A stretch of DNA of 64,000 nt from Methylobacteriaceae bacterium (lineage in GTDB: Bacteria; Pseudomonadota; Alphaproteobacteria; Rhizobiales; Beijerinckiaceae): the NCBI GenBank assembly GCA_020638195.1, contig JACKJC010000004.1:248001-312000 (forward strand), written 5' to 3'. The translations under genes were made by a program, and so were the position numbers. Below, in pieces: positions 53,696-62,635 of this stretch (within the stretch, counting starts at the first letter, position 1; every line of letters starts with the position of its first letter). The notes below the pieces were generated by a model that was not told where the DNA came from, did no database searches, and saw nothing but the letters and a program-made list of their open reading frames with translations.

Positions 53696-55468
53696 GTGAG
53701 ATCAGATCAAGTCGCGCCGGCTGACTATTTCCACAAGGTCGTCGATTGCCAATGGGCCTGCCCGGCCCACACGCCCGTCCCGGAATACATCCGATTGATC
53801 GCAGCCGGCCGCTACGGCGACGCCTACATGATCAATTGGCAGTCCAACGTCTTTCCGGGCATTCTCGGCCGCACGTGCGATCGCCCGTGCGAACCCGCCT
53901 GCCGGCGCGGTCGCGTCGAGGACGAACCGGTCGCCATCTGCCGCCTCAAGCGCGTCGCCGCCGACTTCAAGGAAGACGTGCGCGAGCGCATGCCCCTCAA
54001 GGCGGAGAAGAAAAACGGCAAGCGCGTCGCCTGCATCGGCGCGGGACCGGCCTCCCTCACCGTCGCGCGCGATCTGGCGCCGCTCGGCTACGATGTCACC
54101 GTTTTCGATTCCGAACCGAAAGCCGGCGGCTTCATGCGCACGCAGATCCCGAAATTCCGCCTGCCGGAATCGGTGATCGACGAGGAGATGAGCTACGTGC
54201 TCGACCTCGGCGTGAACTTCCGCCATGGAACGCGCATCGACAGCCTCAAGGGCGTGATCGACGAGGGCTATGACGCGGTCTTCGTCGGCACCGGCGCGCC
54301 GCGCGGTCGCGATCTCGACGTGCCCGGCCGCGCGGAAGCCGCCGCGCACATTCATCTCGGCATCGACTGGCTCGCCAACGTCGCCTTCGGGCACGTGAAG
54401 AAGATTTCCAAGCGCGTGATCGTGCTCGGCGGCGGCAATACCGCCATGGACTGCTGCCGCTCCGCCCGCCGCCTCGGCGGCGAGGACGTCAAGGTCGTCG
54501 TGCGCTCGGGCTTCGAGGAGATGAAGGCGAGCCCTTGGGAGAAGGAGGACGCGATGCACGAGGGCATCCCGATCCTCAACTATCTCGTGCCCAAGGAGGT
54601 CAAGCACATCGACGGCCGCCTGACCGGCATGGTGTTCGAGAAGGTACGCGCCGAATATGACGCCAGGGGCCGCCGCTCGCTGATCCCGACCGGCGAACCG
54701 GACACGCTGATCGAATGCGACGAAGTGCTCGTCGCCGTCGGCCAGGAGAACGCCTTTCCCTGGATCGAGCGCGACATCGGTCTCGAATTCGACAAGTGGG
54801 ACATGCCCAAGGTCGATCCGGTCACCTATCGCTCGACCATCCCGAATGTCTTCTTCGGCGGCGACGCCGCCTTCGGCCCGAAGAACATCATCTGGGCCGT
54901 CGCGCATGGACATGGCGCGGCCTTCTCGATCGACGCGCTCTGCCAGGGCCGCGACGTCGACGTCCAGCCGCCGGCCAAGGGCGATTTCGTGAGCCAGAAG
55001 ATGGGCATTCACGAATGGTCATACGACAATGACATTTCGCTGCAGCGCCGCCTGAAGGTGCCGCTGCGCGACAATGCCGTGGCGCTGACCGACATTCGCG
55101 TGGAAGTGGAGCTCGGCTTCGATACGGCGCGCGCGCTCGCCGAGGCGCAGCGCTGCCTCAATTGCGACGTCGACACGATCTTCACCACGCCGCTGTGCAT
55201 CGAATGCGACGCCTGCGTCGACATCTGCCCGATGGACTGCATCACTTTCACCGAGGACGGCGCCGAATCCGACCTGCGCAAGCGGCTCAGCGCGCCCGCG
55301 CCCAACCTCACGCAGGACCTCTATGTCTCCAGCCCGCTCAAGACCAAGCGCGTGATGGTGAAGGACGAGGACGTTTGCCTCCACTGCGGCATGTGCGCGG
55401 AGCGCTGCCCGACCGGCGCCTGGGACATGCAGAAATTTTCAATCCAACTTCCGCGTGCGGGGGCGTAA
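53696..55468 (+). CDS. GltD-like FAD/NAD(P) oxidoreductase with C-terminal 2[4Fe-4S] ferredoxin domain
   Basis: A 590-residue flavoprotein. Order: N-terminal Cys region (CQWACPAHTPVPEY, CDRPCEPAC) as in the glutamate-synthase small subunit; FAD motif VACIGAGPASLTVARDLA; NAD(P) motif VIVLGGGNTAMDCCRSARRLGG; then a C-terminal pair of ferredoxin clusters (CIECDACVDICPMDC and CLHCGMCAERCPTGAW). This module passes electrons between NAD(P)H and low-potential carriers. The GTG at 53696 follows CAGGGAGGATGC. The stop overlaps the alpha-subunit ATG in TAATG. It is probably the dedicated electron partner of the 2-oxoacid oxidoreductase. Confidence 0.88.
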   Translation: MRSDQVAPADYFHKVVDCQWACPAHTPVPEYIRLIAAGRYGDAYMINWQSNVFPGILGRTCDRPCEPACRRGRVEDEPVAICRLKRVAADFKEDVRERMPLKAEKKNGKRVACIGAGPASLTVARDLAPLGYDVTVFDSEPKAGGFMRTQIPKFRLPESVIDEEMSYVLDLGVNFRHGTRIDSLKGVIDEGYDAVFVGTGAPRGRDLDVPGRAEAAAHIHLGIDWLANVAFGHVKKISKRVIVLGGGNTAMDCCRSARRLGGEDVKVVVRSGFEEMKASPWEKEDAMHEGIPILNYLVPKEVKHIDGRLTGMVFEKVRAEYDARGRRSLIPTGEPDTLIECDEVLVAVGQENAFPWIERDIGLEFDKWDMPKVDPVTYRSTIPNVFFGGDAAFGPKNIIWAVAHGHGAAFSIDALCQGRDVDVQPPAKGDFVSQKMGIHEWSYDNDISLQRRLKVPLRDNAVALTDIRVEVELGFDTARALAEAQRCLNCDVDTIFTTPLCIECDACVDICPMDCITFTEDGAESDLRKRLSAPAPNLTQDLYVSSPLKTKRVMVKDEDVCLHCGMCAERCPTGAWDMQKFSIQLPRAGA

Positions 55469-57303
55469 TGGCCATCGAAAGCGTCAACGATTTCGTCGTT
55501 CGGTTCGCCAACGTCAACGGCTCCGGTTCGGCCTCCGCCAACCTCCTGTTCGCCCGCGCCGTCATGCGCATGGGCGTGCCGGTGGCGACCCGCAACATCT
55601 TCCCCTCCAACATTCAGGGCCTGCCGACCTGGTTCGAGGTGCGCGTCTGCGAACAGGGCTGGCTCGGCGCGCGCGGCGGCGCCGACCTCGTGGTCGCGAT
55701 GAACCCGCAGACCTGGGACAAGGACGTCGCCTCGATCGAATATGGCGGCTACCTCTTCTATGATTGCTCGCGCCCGGTGCCGGCCTCCAAATTCCGCGAG
55801 GATCTGACCGTCATCGGCGTGCCGCTGACCGAGATCTGCAACCGTGAATACAACGACGCCCGCCAGCGCCAGCTGATGAAGAACATCATGGGCCTCGGCG
55901 CGCTCTCGGCCGTGCTCGACATGGATGTGAGCGTCATCGAGGCGCTGCTGGCGGAACAGTTCAAGGGCAAGCAGAAGCTGATCGACGCCAACCTCAAGGC
56001 GCTGGCGATCGGTCGCGACTGGGCGCTCGCCAATCTGCAATGCCCCATCGGCCTGCGGGTGAAACAGGCCGACGCCGTCGGCGACCGCATCTATGTCGAA
56101 GGCAATGCGGCGGCCTCGCTCGGCGCGGTCTATGGCGGCGCCACCGTCTGCGCCTGGTATCCGCTGACGCCGTCGACCTCGCTCGCCGAAGGCTTCACCT
56201 CCTATTGCAAGCGCCTGCGCGGCGAGGCTGAAACCGGCAAGAACAAATACGCCATCGTGCAATGCGAGGACGAGCTCGCCTCCATCGGCGTCGTCATCGG
56301 CGCCGGCTGGAACGGCGCGCGCGCCTTCACCGCGACGTCGGGGCCGGGCATTTCGCTGATGCAGGAATTTCTCGGCCTCGCCTATTTCGCGGAAATTCCA
56401 GCCGTTCTGTTCAACGTGCAGCGCGGCGGCCCCTCGACCGGCATGCCGACGCGCACGCAGCAGTCGGACGTGCTCGCCTGCGCCTATGCCTCGCACGGCG
56501 ACACCAAGCACGTCCTGCTGTTCCCGCGCGATCCCGGCGAAGCCTTCGAATTCGGCGCGCTCGCCTTCGATCTCGCCGACCGCCTGCAGACCCCGGTCTT
56601 CGTCATGCTCGATCTCGAGATCGGCATGAACTCGCATCTGACCAGGCCGTTCGAGTGGGACGACAGCCGCCAGCTCGATCGCGGCAAGGTGATGAGCAGG
56701 GCCGACCTCGATTCGGGCCGCGACTTCGGCCGCTATCTCGACGTCGATGGCGACGGCATTCCCTTCCGCACCTACCCCGGCACGCATCCGAGCCGCGGCT
56801 CCTTCTTCACCCGCGGCACGACGCGCGATGCCTATGCGCGCTACACGGAAGAAGGCGGACCCTATGTCGAGAACATGCAGCGCTTGCTGCGCAAGTTCGA
56901 GACGGCCAAGTCCTACGTGCCGGCCCCGCTGCTCGACAGCGCCGGCGCCGGCGCACGCTTCGGCGTGCTGCACTACGGCTCGACCGCCGCCCCGATGGAC
57001 GAAGCCATCGACATGCTGCGCAGGCAGGGCATGCAGGTCGACGTCATGCGCGTGCGCGGCTTCCCCTTCTCACGCGATGTGGATGATTTCATCGCGAGCC
57101 ACGAGAAGATATTCGTCGTCGAGCAGAACCGCGACGCCCAGCTGCGCACGCTGCTGATGACGGAGATCGGCGCCTCGCCCGACAAGCTCGTCTCAGTGCT
57201 GCATTACGACGGCTCGCCCGTCACCGCGCGCTACATTGCCCGCGCCATCGCCGAACTCGTGGCCAGGGCCGAAACGCCCGCCAAGGAAGGGGCTCTTTCG
57301 TGA
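55468..57303 (+). CDS. 2-oxoacid:acceptor oxidoreductase, fused gamma-alpha subunit
   Basis: A 611-residue subunit. The N-terminal ~190 residues (FVVRFANVNGSGSASANLLF, FPSNIQGLPTWFEVRVC) form the gamma domain; the rest (EGNAAASLGAVYGGATVCAWYPLTPSTSLAEGF, TATSGPGISLMQEFLGLAYFAEIPAVLFNVQ RGGPSTGMPTRTQQSDVL) is the pyrophosphate-site alpha domain of KorA/VorA-type enzymes. It oxidatively decarboxylates, or reductively carboxylates, a 2-oxoacid, using the TPP bound by the beta subunit. 2-oxoglutarate is likely but not proven. The ATG overlaps the upstream stop by one base. Confidence 0.9.
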   Translation: MAIESVNDFVVRFANVNGSGSASANLLFARAVMRMGVPVATRNIFPSNIQGLPTWFEVRVCEQGWLGARGGADLVVAMNPQTWDKDVASIEYGGYLFYDCSRPVPASKFREDLTVIGVPLTEICNREYNDARQRQLMKNIMGLGALSAVLDMDVSVIEALLAEQFKGKQKLIDANLKALAIGRDWALANLQCPIGLRVKQADAVGDRIYVEGNAAASLGAVYGGATVCAWYPLTPSTSLAEGFTSYCKRLRGEAETGKNKYAIVQCEDELASIGVVIGAGWNGARAFTATSGPGISLMQEFLGLAYFAEIPAVLFNVQRGGPSTGMPTRTQQSDVLACAYASHGDTKHVLLFPRDPGEAFEFGALAFDLADRLQTPVFVMLDLEIGMNSHLTRPFEWDDSRQLDRGKVMSRADLDSGRDFGRYLDVDGDGIPFRTYPGTHPSRGSFFTRGTTRDAYARYTEEGGPYVENMQRLLRKFETAKSYVPAPLLDSAGAGARFGVLHYGSTAAPMDEAIDMLRRQGMQVDVMRVRGFPFSRDVDDFIASHEKIFVVEQNRDAQLRTLLMTEIGASPDKLVSVLHYDGSPVTARYIARAIAELVARAETPAKEGALS

Positions 57304-58355
57304 CTTATCTTCCCAAGCCGAAATTCCGCCATCCCTCGATCGAGAAGAACGCGCTCGGCCTCACGCATCGCGACTACGAGGGCTCGATCTCCACGCTCTG
57401 CGCCGGCTGCGGCCATGACTCGATCTCGTCGGCGATCATGCACGCCTGTTTCGAGCTCGACCTGCCGCCGCATCGCATCGCCAAGCTCTCCGGCATCGGC
57501 TGCTCGTCGAAGACGCCGACCTACTTTCTGGGCAATGCGCACGGCTTCAATTCCGTGCATGGCCGCATGCCCTCGGTGCTGACCGGCGCCAATCTCGCCA
57601 ACAAGGACCTCATCTATCTCGGCGTCTCCGGCGACGGCGACAGCGCCTCGATCGGCTTCGGCCAGTTCGCGCATTCGATCCGGCGCGGCGTCAACATGGT
57701 CTACATCGTCGCCAACAACGGCGTGTACGGCCTGACGAAAGGCCAGTTCTCCGCGACCTCCGACAAGGGCGCCAAGCTGAAGAAGGGCGCCGTCAACACC
57801 GACGACGCGATCGACCTCGTCACCATGGCGATCCACCTCGGCGCGACCTTCGTCGCCCGTTCCTTCTCCGGCGACAAGAAGCAGCTCGTGCCGCTCATCA
57901 AGGCGGCGATCGACCACAAGGGCCCGGCCTTCATCGACTGCATCTCGCCCTGCGTCGCCTTCAACAATCACGACGGCTCGACCAAGAGCTTCGACTACGT
58001 GCGCGCGCACAACGAGGCGGTGAATTCGCTCGACTTCATCACCGAGCGCGCGCCGATTATGGCGGACTATGATCCCGGCCAGACCCAACAGGTGAAGCTG
58101 CACGACGGCACCTCGATCCTGCTGCGCAAGATGAACGCGGACTACGACATTCACGATCGCGTCGCCGCCATCAATTACCTGATGAAGCACGACGTCGCCG
58201 GCGAAATCCCGACCGGCCTCGTCTATCTCGAGGACGAGCCGGGCGACATGCACGATCGCCTCAACACGGTCGACCGCCCGCTCAACGAGCTGACCGACGC
58301 CGATCTCGTCCCGGGCTCTGCGGCGCTGGCGAAGATCAACGCGGGATTGCGTTGA
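57300..58355 (+). CDS. 2-oxoacid:acceptor oxidoreductase, TPP-binding beta subunit
   Basis: A 351-residue beta subunit. The TPP/Mg site reads GVSGDGDSASIGFGQF (GDG...), followed by NNGVYGLTKGQFSATSD. CAGCGHDSISSAIMHACFE and SGIGCSSKTPTYF correspond to the cluster- and TPP-contacting regions of KorB. The GTG at 57300 forms a GTGA overlap with the alpha-subunit stop. With the alpha subunit and the GltD-like flavoprotein it would be a three-gene operon on the plus strand. Confidence 0.9.
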   Translation: MTYLPKPKFRHPSIEKNALGLTHRDYEGSISTLCAGCGHDSISSAIMHACFELDLPPHRIAKLSGIGCSSKTPTYFLGNAHGFNSVHGRMPSVLTGANLANKDLIYLGVSGDGDSASIGFGQFAHSIRRGVNMVYIVANNGVYGLTKGQFSATSDKGAKLKKGAVNTDDAIDLVTMAIHLGATFVARSFSGDKKQLVPLIKAAIDHKGPAFIDCISPCVAFNNHDGSTKSFDYVRAHNEAVNSLDFITERAPIMADYDPGQTQQVKLHDGTSILLRKMNADYDIHDRVAAINYLMKHDVAGEIPTGLVYLEDEPGDMHDRLNTVDRPLNELTDADLVPGSAALAKINAGLR

Positions 58356-58364
58356 TCGTCGACG

Positions 58365-58457
58365 CGTCGTTGCGAGCGGAGCGAAGCAATCCATCCCGCT
58401 GACTTCGGCCATGCCCGGGAAGTGGATCGCCGCGTCGCCGCGCTCCTCGCAATGACG
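58365..58457. repeat. Palindromic repeat, family A (copy 4)
   Basis: CGTCGTTGCGAGCGGAGCGAAGCAATCC and the distal GATCGCCGCG...CTCCTCGCAATGACGG match the family A arms, with more divergence than copy 1. It fills the gap between the beta-subunit gene and the carboxymuconolactone decarboxylase-like gene. Confidence 0.75.
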
Positions 58458-58483
58458 GCAAATTCTTTCCAGAAGGAGCCCCC

Positions 58484-59044
58484 ATGGCCCGCATCCCCTA
58501 TTTCGACATCTCCAAGGCCGAGGGCCGCGCGAAAAAGGCCTACGAGAAGCTGCCGAAGCTGAACATCTTCCGCATGCTCGGCCATTCCGGCGAGCTGGTG
58601 GACGGCTTCAACCGGCTCGGCTCCCAGATCCTCTATTTCACCAAGATCGATCCGATCCTGCGCGAGATCGCCATCATCCGCGTCGGCGTTCTGTCGAAGG
58701 CCGGCTACGAGGTGCACCAGCACGAGCGCATCGGCCGCCAGCTCGGCATGAGCGATGAAAAGATCGCCGCGATCCACGAGGGCCCCGAGGCCGCCGCCTT
58801 CTCCGAGGTGGAAAAGGAGATCATGCGCTTCACCGACGACGTCGTGGCGAACGTTCGCGCCTCGGATGCGACCTTCGCGCCCCTCGCGCGCCGTTTCTCG
58901 CACAAGGAAATGCAGGAGCTGACGCTGACGATCGGCTACTACATGATGGTGTCGCGCTTCCTCGAAACCTTCGACGTCGACATCGAGGACGCCCCCGTCG
59001 GCCTCAACAAATCGCCCGACGGAACGCTCGCGCCCAAAGGTTAG
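58484..59044 (+). CDS. Carboxymuconolactone decarboxylase/AhpD-fold protein
   Basis: A 186-residue all-helical protein: LREIAIIRVGVLSKAGYEVHQHERIGRQLGMSDEKI near residues 65-100. AhpD peroxidase-type CxxC residues are absent; the EVHQH motif gives the Glu/His of the hydrolytic or decarboxylating subgroup. The LTIGYYMMVSRFLETFDV segment is a conserved helix. Function is unknown beyond a possible role in degradation of aromatic or peroxide compounds. The ATG follows TTCCAGAAGGAGCCCCC. Confidence 0.83.
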   Translation: MARIPYFDISKAEGRAKKAYEKLPKLNIFRMLGHSGELVDGFNRLGSQILYFTKIDPILREIAIIRVGVLSKAGYEVHQHERIGRQLGMSDEKIAAIHEGPEAAAFSEVEKEIMRFTDDVVANVRASDATFAPLARRFSHKEMQELTLTIGYYMMVSRFLETFDVDIEDAPVGLNKSPDGTLAPKG

Positions 59045-59143
59045 ACAGCGGGCGCGATCTGGCTATATTCGGCCCCCTGTTTCGGACCGGAGCGCCGCGC
59101 GTGACGCATATCGCCCGCTCGACTGCGTCGCGGAGGCGCTGAC

Positions 59144-60847
59144 GTGAGCGAACGCCTGAAGGAAAGCCTGCGCCGGGCCGAGAGCCGCGGCGGCAGGGCC
59201 TCCGTCGCGCGCCAGATCGAGAACTGGATCGCCGGCTATCACCCGATCGAGGGCGTGCCCGACGAATTCATGGATTCCGATGGCGTCGCGCGCCAGCACT
59301 GGGTCAAATTCTTCGTCGCGCTCGCGAAATACAGCCAGAAGGATCTCGCCCAGCGATTCGAGACCGCCGACCGCCTGATTCGCGAAACCGGCATGTCCTA
59401 TCGCGTCTATGGCGAGACGAGCGAGCGATCATGGCCGCTCGGCCGCCTGCCTCTGCTGATCGACGGCGCGGAATGGGCCGGCATCGAGCGCGGCGTCGCC
59501 CAGCGCGCCGAATTGTGGGACCGGGCGCTCGCCGACATCTACGGCGAGGGGCGCCTCGTCTCGGAAGGCGTCCTGCCCGCCTCCGCGGTGCTCGGCTCGC
59601 CAGATTTCATCAGGCCCTTGCACGGCGTGCGTCCCGCCGGCGGACGCTGGTTGCGCTTCTACGCCGCCGACATCGGTCGCGGCCCCGATGGGCGCTGGTG
59701 GGTGCTGGGCGACCGCGCGCAGGCGCCCTCGGGCGCGGGCCATGCGCTCGAAAACCGTCTCGTCTTCACGCGCGTCTTCGCCAACCTCTATCGCGATCTC
59801 AACGTCGACCGGCTCGCCGGCTTCTTCCGCGAATTTCGCGCCGGGCTGGTCGCCGCGGCGACCCGCAGCGAGCCGCGCATCTGTCTGCTGACGCCCGGCC
59901 CCTACAGCCAGACCTATTACGAGCAGGCCTATCTCGCGCGCTATCTCGGCTTCCTGCTGGTCGAGGGCGGCGATCTCGTCGTGCGCGACGACAAGGTGCA
60001 TGTGCGCACGATCGCCGGCCTCAAGCGCGCCGACGCCCTGCTGCGCCGTATCGACGCCGACTGGTGCGACCCGCTCGAACTCAACGCCGCCTCGCAACTG
60101 GGCGTGCCCGGCATGATGGAATCGATTCGCGCCGGCGAGGTCGTGGTCGCCAACATGCCGGGCTCCGGTCTCGTCGAATCGCGCGCGCTGCTCGGCTATC
60201 TCCAGGCCATGTCGCGCCGCTTGATGGGCGAGGATCTTATCCTGCCGCATATCGCCACCTGGTGGTGCGGCGGCCCCAACGCCATCGAGACGGTTCTGTC
60301 GGACTTCGACAACAAGGCGATTTCCGGCGCCTTCATCGAGAATCCGCCGGGCCTCGACAATGGCCGCACCGCCATTCCTTCCGAGCTCGATCCTGCCCGG
60401 CGCGAACGGCTGCGCCGCGCGATCGAGCGGCGCGGCGTCGATTATGTCGGCCAGGAGATCGTTCGCCTGTCGACGACGCCCGCCTGGATCGACGGCTCGA
60501 TCCAGCCGCGCCCCTTCACGCTGCGCGTCTATGCGGCGGCGACGCCCGACGGCCGGCGCGTCATGCCCGGCGCCTTCTGCCGCATGTCCGTCAACATCGA
60601 CGCGCGCGCTGTCGATGGGCGAGGGCGTGACATCCGCCGACGTCTGGGTGCTCGAGGATCCAAGCCGGTCGAGCAGACGACGCTGCTGGCGACCGGCGAC
60701 AATGTGCGCATCATGCGTCAGCTCGGCAATCTGCCGAGTCGCGCCGCCGACAATCTTTTCTGGTTCGGCCGCTATCTCCGAGCGCGCCGAAGCGACGCTG
60801 CGGCTCGTGCGCTGTTATTGATCGCGCGTGACCGAAAGCGCGCCTGA
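59144..60847 (+). CDS. Circularly permuted ATP-grasp protein, with frameshifted C-terminus
   Basis: A 567-residue frame. DUF404/DUF407-type blocks are clear up to about residue 485: RPLHGVRPAGGRWLRFYAAD, LVFTRVFANLYRDLNVDRLA, ICLLTPGPYSQTYYEQAYLARYLGF, ATWWCGGPNAIE and VDYVGQEIVRLSTTPAW. From about 60606 the coherent protein sequence jumps to another frame (ALSMGEGVTSADVWVLEDP), returns near 60660, and after NLFWFGRYL (60778) continues as ERAEATLRLVR in yet another frame. The family is normally followed by an alpha-E domain. Its partners are a transglutaminase-like protein downstream; the biosynthetic product is unknown. Confidence 0.8.
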   Translation: MSERLKESLRRAESRGGRASVARQIENWIAGYHPIEGVPDEFMDSDGVARQHWVKFFVALAKYSQKDLAQRFETADRLIRETGMSYRVYGETSERSWPLGRLPLLIDGAEWAGIERGVAQRAELWDRALADIYGEGRLVSEGVLPASAVLGSPDFIRPLHGVRPAGGRWLRFYAADIGRGPDGRWWVLGDRAQAPSGAGHALENRLVFTRVFANLYRDLNVDRLAGFFREFRAGLVAAATRSEPRICLLTPGPYSQTYYEQAYLARYLGFLLVEGGDLVVRDDKVHVRTIAGLKRADALLRRIDADWCDPLELNAASQLGVPGMMESIRAGEVVVANMPGSGLVESRALLGYLQAMSRRLMGEDLILPHIATWWCGGPNAIETVLSDFDNKAISGAFIENPPGLDNGRTAIPSELDPARRERLRRAIERRGVDYVGQEIVRLSTTPAWIDGSIQPRPFTLRVYAAATPDGRRVMPGAFCRMSVNIDARAVDGRGRDIRRRLGARGSKPVEQTTLLATGDNVRIMRQLGNLPSRAADNLFWFGRYLRARRSDAAARALLLIARDRKRA

Positions 60848-61684
60848 CGGGCCATCGAGCGCGCGCGCGCCTGCAGACCCTGCTGACGCCGCGCCGCGTC
60901 GAGTGAAGACGACCGACGACCCCATCGCCAGGTCGCCGGCGGAAATCGCGGCGGCCGCGCTGCACGATCCTGCGCTACATCTCGTCCGGCGCGGCGCTGG
61001 CGCATGCCGCGCGCGCCGCCGGATCGATCATCCGCGAGCGACTGTCGCAGGACATCTGGCAGATCCTCGGCGACCTCGAGAAGGCCTGGCTGTTCCGCTG
61101 CCAGCGTCGCCGCTGCCGGAAGCCGAACTCATCGACCGCGCCGAAGGTACTGCACGCTGTCGGCCCTGTCAGGCCTCATCCAGGAAAATTTCAATCGCGT
61201 CGCCGGCTGGGCCTTCTCTTGATATCGCCGCCGCGTCGAACGCGGCATCTCTGACGCTCGCCTCGCGCGCATGTTCGCCGACAAGGACGCAACCGCCGAT
61301 AATCTCGACGTCGTGCTCGATCTCATCGATTCGCAAATCACCTATCGCTCGCGTTATCTCGTCGGCGTCGCGCTCGCGCCCGTGCGCGACATGGCGCTGC
61401 TCGACCCCAACAATCCGCGCTCCGTCGCCTTCCAGGTCCAGCGCATCAGCGAACACCTCGCGGGGCTGCCGACACTGCGTCACGACGGCATGCTCGAAGC
61501 CCCGCAACGCATCGCGCGCCTGCTCGACGCGGACCTCTCGACTGCCGAAGCCGGCAAGCTCGACAACGCCACGATACTCGGTTTCGAGCAGAGCCTGATG
61601 TCGCTCGCCGTCGCGATCGAGGCTCGTTACTTCCTGCAGGGCTCGAACGCCGTGCGCGCAGAGACGCCGAGAGGACTCGCGTGA
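60770..61684 (+). pseudogene. Alpha-E domain (DUF403) remnant, frameshifted
   Basis: Alpha-E-like blocks are readable in three frames: ERAEATLRLVR, RYISSGAALAHAARAAGSI, IRERLSQDIWQILGDLEKAW, and LSGLIQENFNRVAGWAF. From 61271 an intact tail runs DNLDVVLDLIDSQITYRSRY...LGFEQSLMSLAVAIEARYFL to the stop at 61684. The intact family member would continue the ATP-grasp protein. At least four single-base-type shifts are needed, for example an extra C near 60780. Either real decay or sequence error is possible. The last codons overlap the transglutaminase start (GTGA). Confidence 0.75.
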
Positions 61685-62559
61685 TCTACGACATCAGGCA
61701 CATCACGACTTATTCCTACGATTCGCCGGTCGCCTCGGCGCTCTGCACCCTGCGCCTCTCGCCGCGCGACAGTCGCGGGCAGCGCGTGCTCGACAGCGGC
61801 ATCGAGATCGCGCCGCTTCCGGTCTCGCGCATGGCGCGCCCCGATTTCTTCGGCAATCTCGTCACGACGATGCGCATCGAGGAATCGCATCGGGAATTGC
61901 GCGTCACCTCGCTCGCCAGCGTCGAAGTCAGGCGCGAGTCGCAACCGCACGCCGATCTCACTCCCTCCTGGGAAGAAGTGCGGCGCGAAGTCGCCAACGT
62001 ACAGACGCTCGACGCCCGCTCGCCGGCCCATTTCATTTTCCCGACGAAGCTCGTGCCGCTCTACGATCCCGCGACCGATTATGCGGCCGAGAGCTTTCCG
62101 CCCGGCCAGCCGATCCTTGCCGGCGCGATCGACTTGATGCGCCGCATCCGCAAGGATTTCCGCTACGATCAGGAAGCGACGCTGATCTCGACGCCGCTGT
62201 CGGAAGCCTTCGAGGCGCGCGGCGGCGTGTGTCAGGATTTCGCGCATATCATGATCGCGGGACTGCGCGGCCTCGGTCTGCCCGCGACCTATGTCAGCGG
62301 CTACATCCGCACCATTCCGCCGGAAGGAAAGCCGCGTCTCGAGGGCGCCGACGCTTCCCATGCCTGGGTCAACGTCTGGTGTGGCGCGGACGTCGGCTGG
62401 CTCGGCCTCGACCCGACCAACGCGCTACAGGTCAACGACGATTTCGTCGAGATCGCGATCGGCCGCGACTACGCCGATGTCGCGCCGCTCGACGGCGTCA
62501 TTCTCATGTCCGGCAAGCAGACGCTGAAGGTCAGCGTCGACGTCAAGCCGGTGGGATGA
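61681..62559 (+). CDS. Transglutaminase-like domain protein
   Basis: A 292-residue protein: N-terminal bacterial transglutaminase-like beta domain (YDIRHITTYSYDSPV, RLSPRDSRGQRV) and a catalytic core with Cys184 (GGVCQDFAH), His227 (DASHAWVNVW) and Asp244 (LDPTN). It is probably an amidase- or protease-like enzyme that acts on the product of the ATP-grasp/alpha-E neighbours; such three-gene clusters are conserved in Alphaproteobacteria. The GTG start overlaps the alpha-E stop (GTGA). Unlike its flanking genes this frame is intact. Confidence 0.88.
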   Translation: MIYDIRHITTYSYDSPVASALCTLRLSPRDSRGQRVLDSGIEIAPLPVSRMARPDFFGNLVTTMRIEESHRELRVTSLASVEVRRESQPHADLTPSWEEVRREVANVQTLDARSPAHFIFPTKLVPLYDPATDYAAESFPPGQPILAGAIDLMRRIRKDFRYDQEATLISTPLSEAFEARGGVCQDFAHIMIAGLRGLGLPATYVSGYIRTIPPEGKPRLEGADASHAWVNVWCGADVGWLGLDPTNALQVNDDFVEIAIGRDYADVAPLDGVILMSGKQTLKVSVDVKPVG

Positions 62560-62561
62560 AG

Positions 62562-62622
62562 GGACCCGCGAGCCTTCAGGCTCGCATTGACCGGGGAATG
62601 CGAGCCTGAAGGCTCGCGGTCC
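62562..62622. repeat. Palindromic repeat, family B (copy 2)
   Basis: ACCCGCGAGCCTTCAGGCTC and GAGCCTGAAGGCTCGCGGT are reverse complements around a 13-base spacer. This compact copy follows the transglutaminase gene directly and can fold as a strong hairpin. Confidence 0.85.
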
Positions 62623-62635
62623 AGCAGAGCGACAC

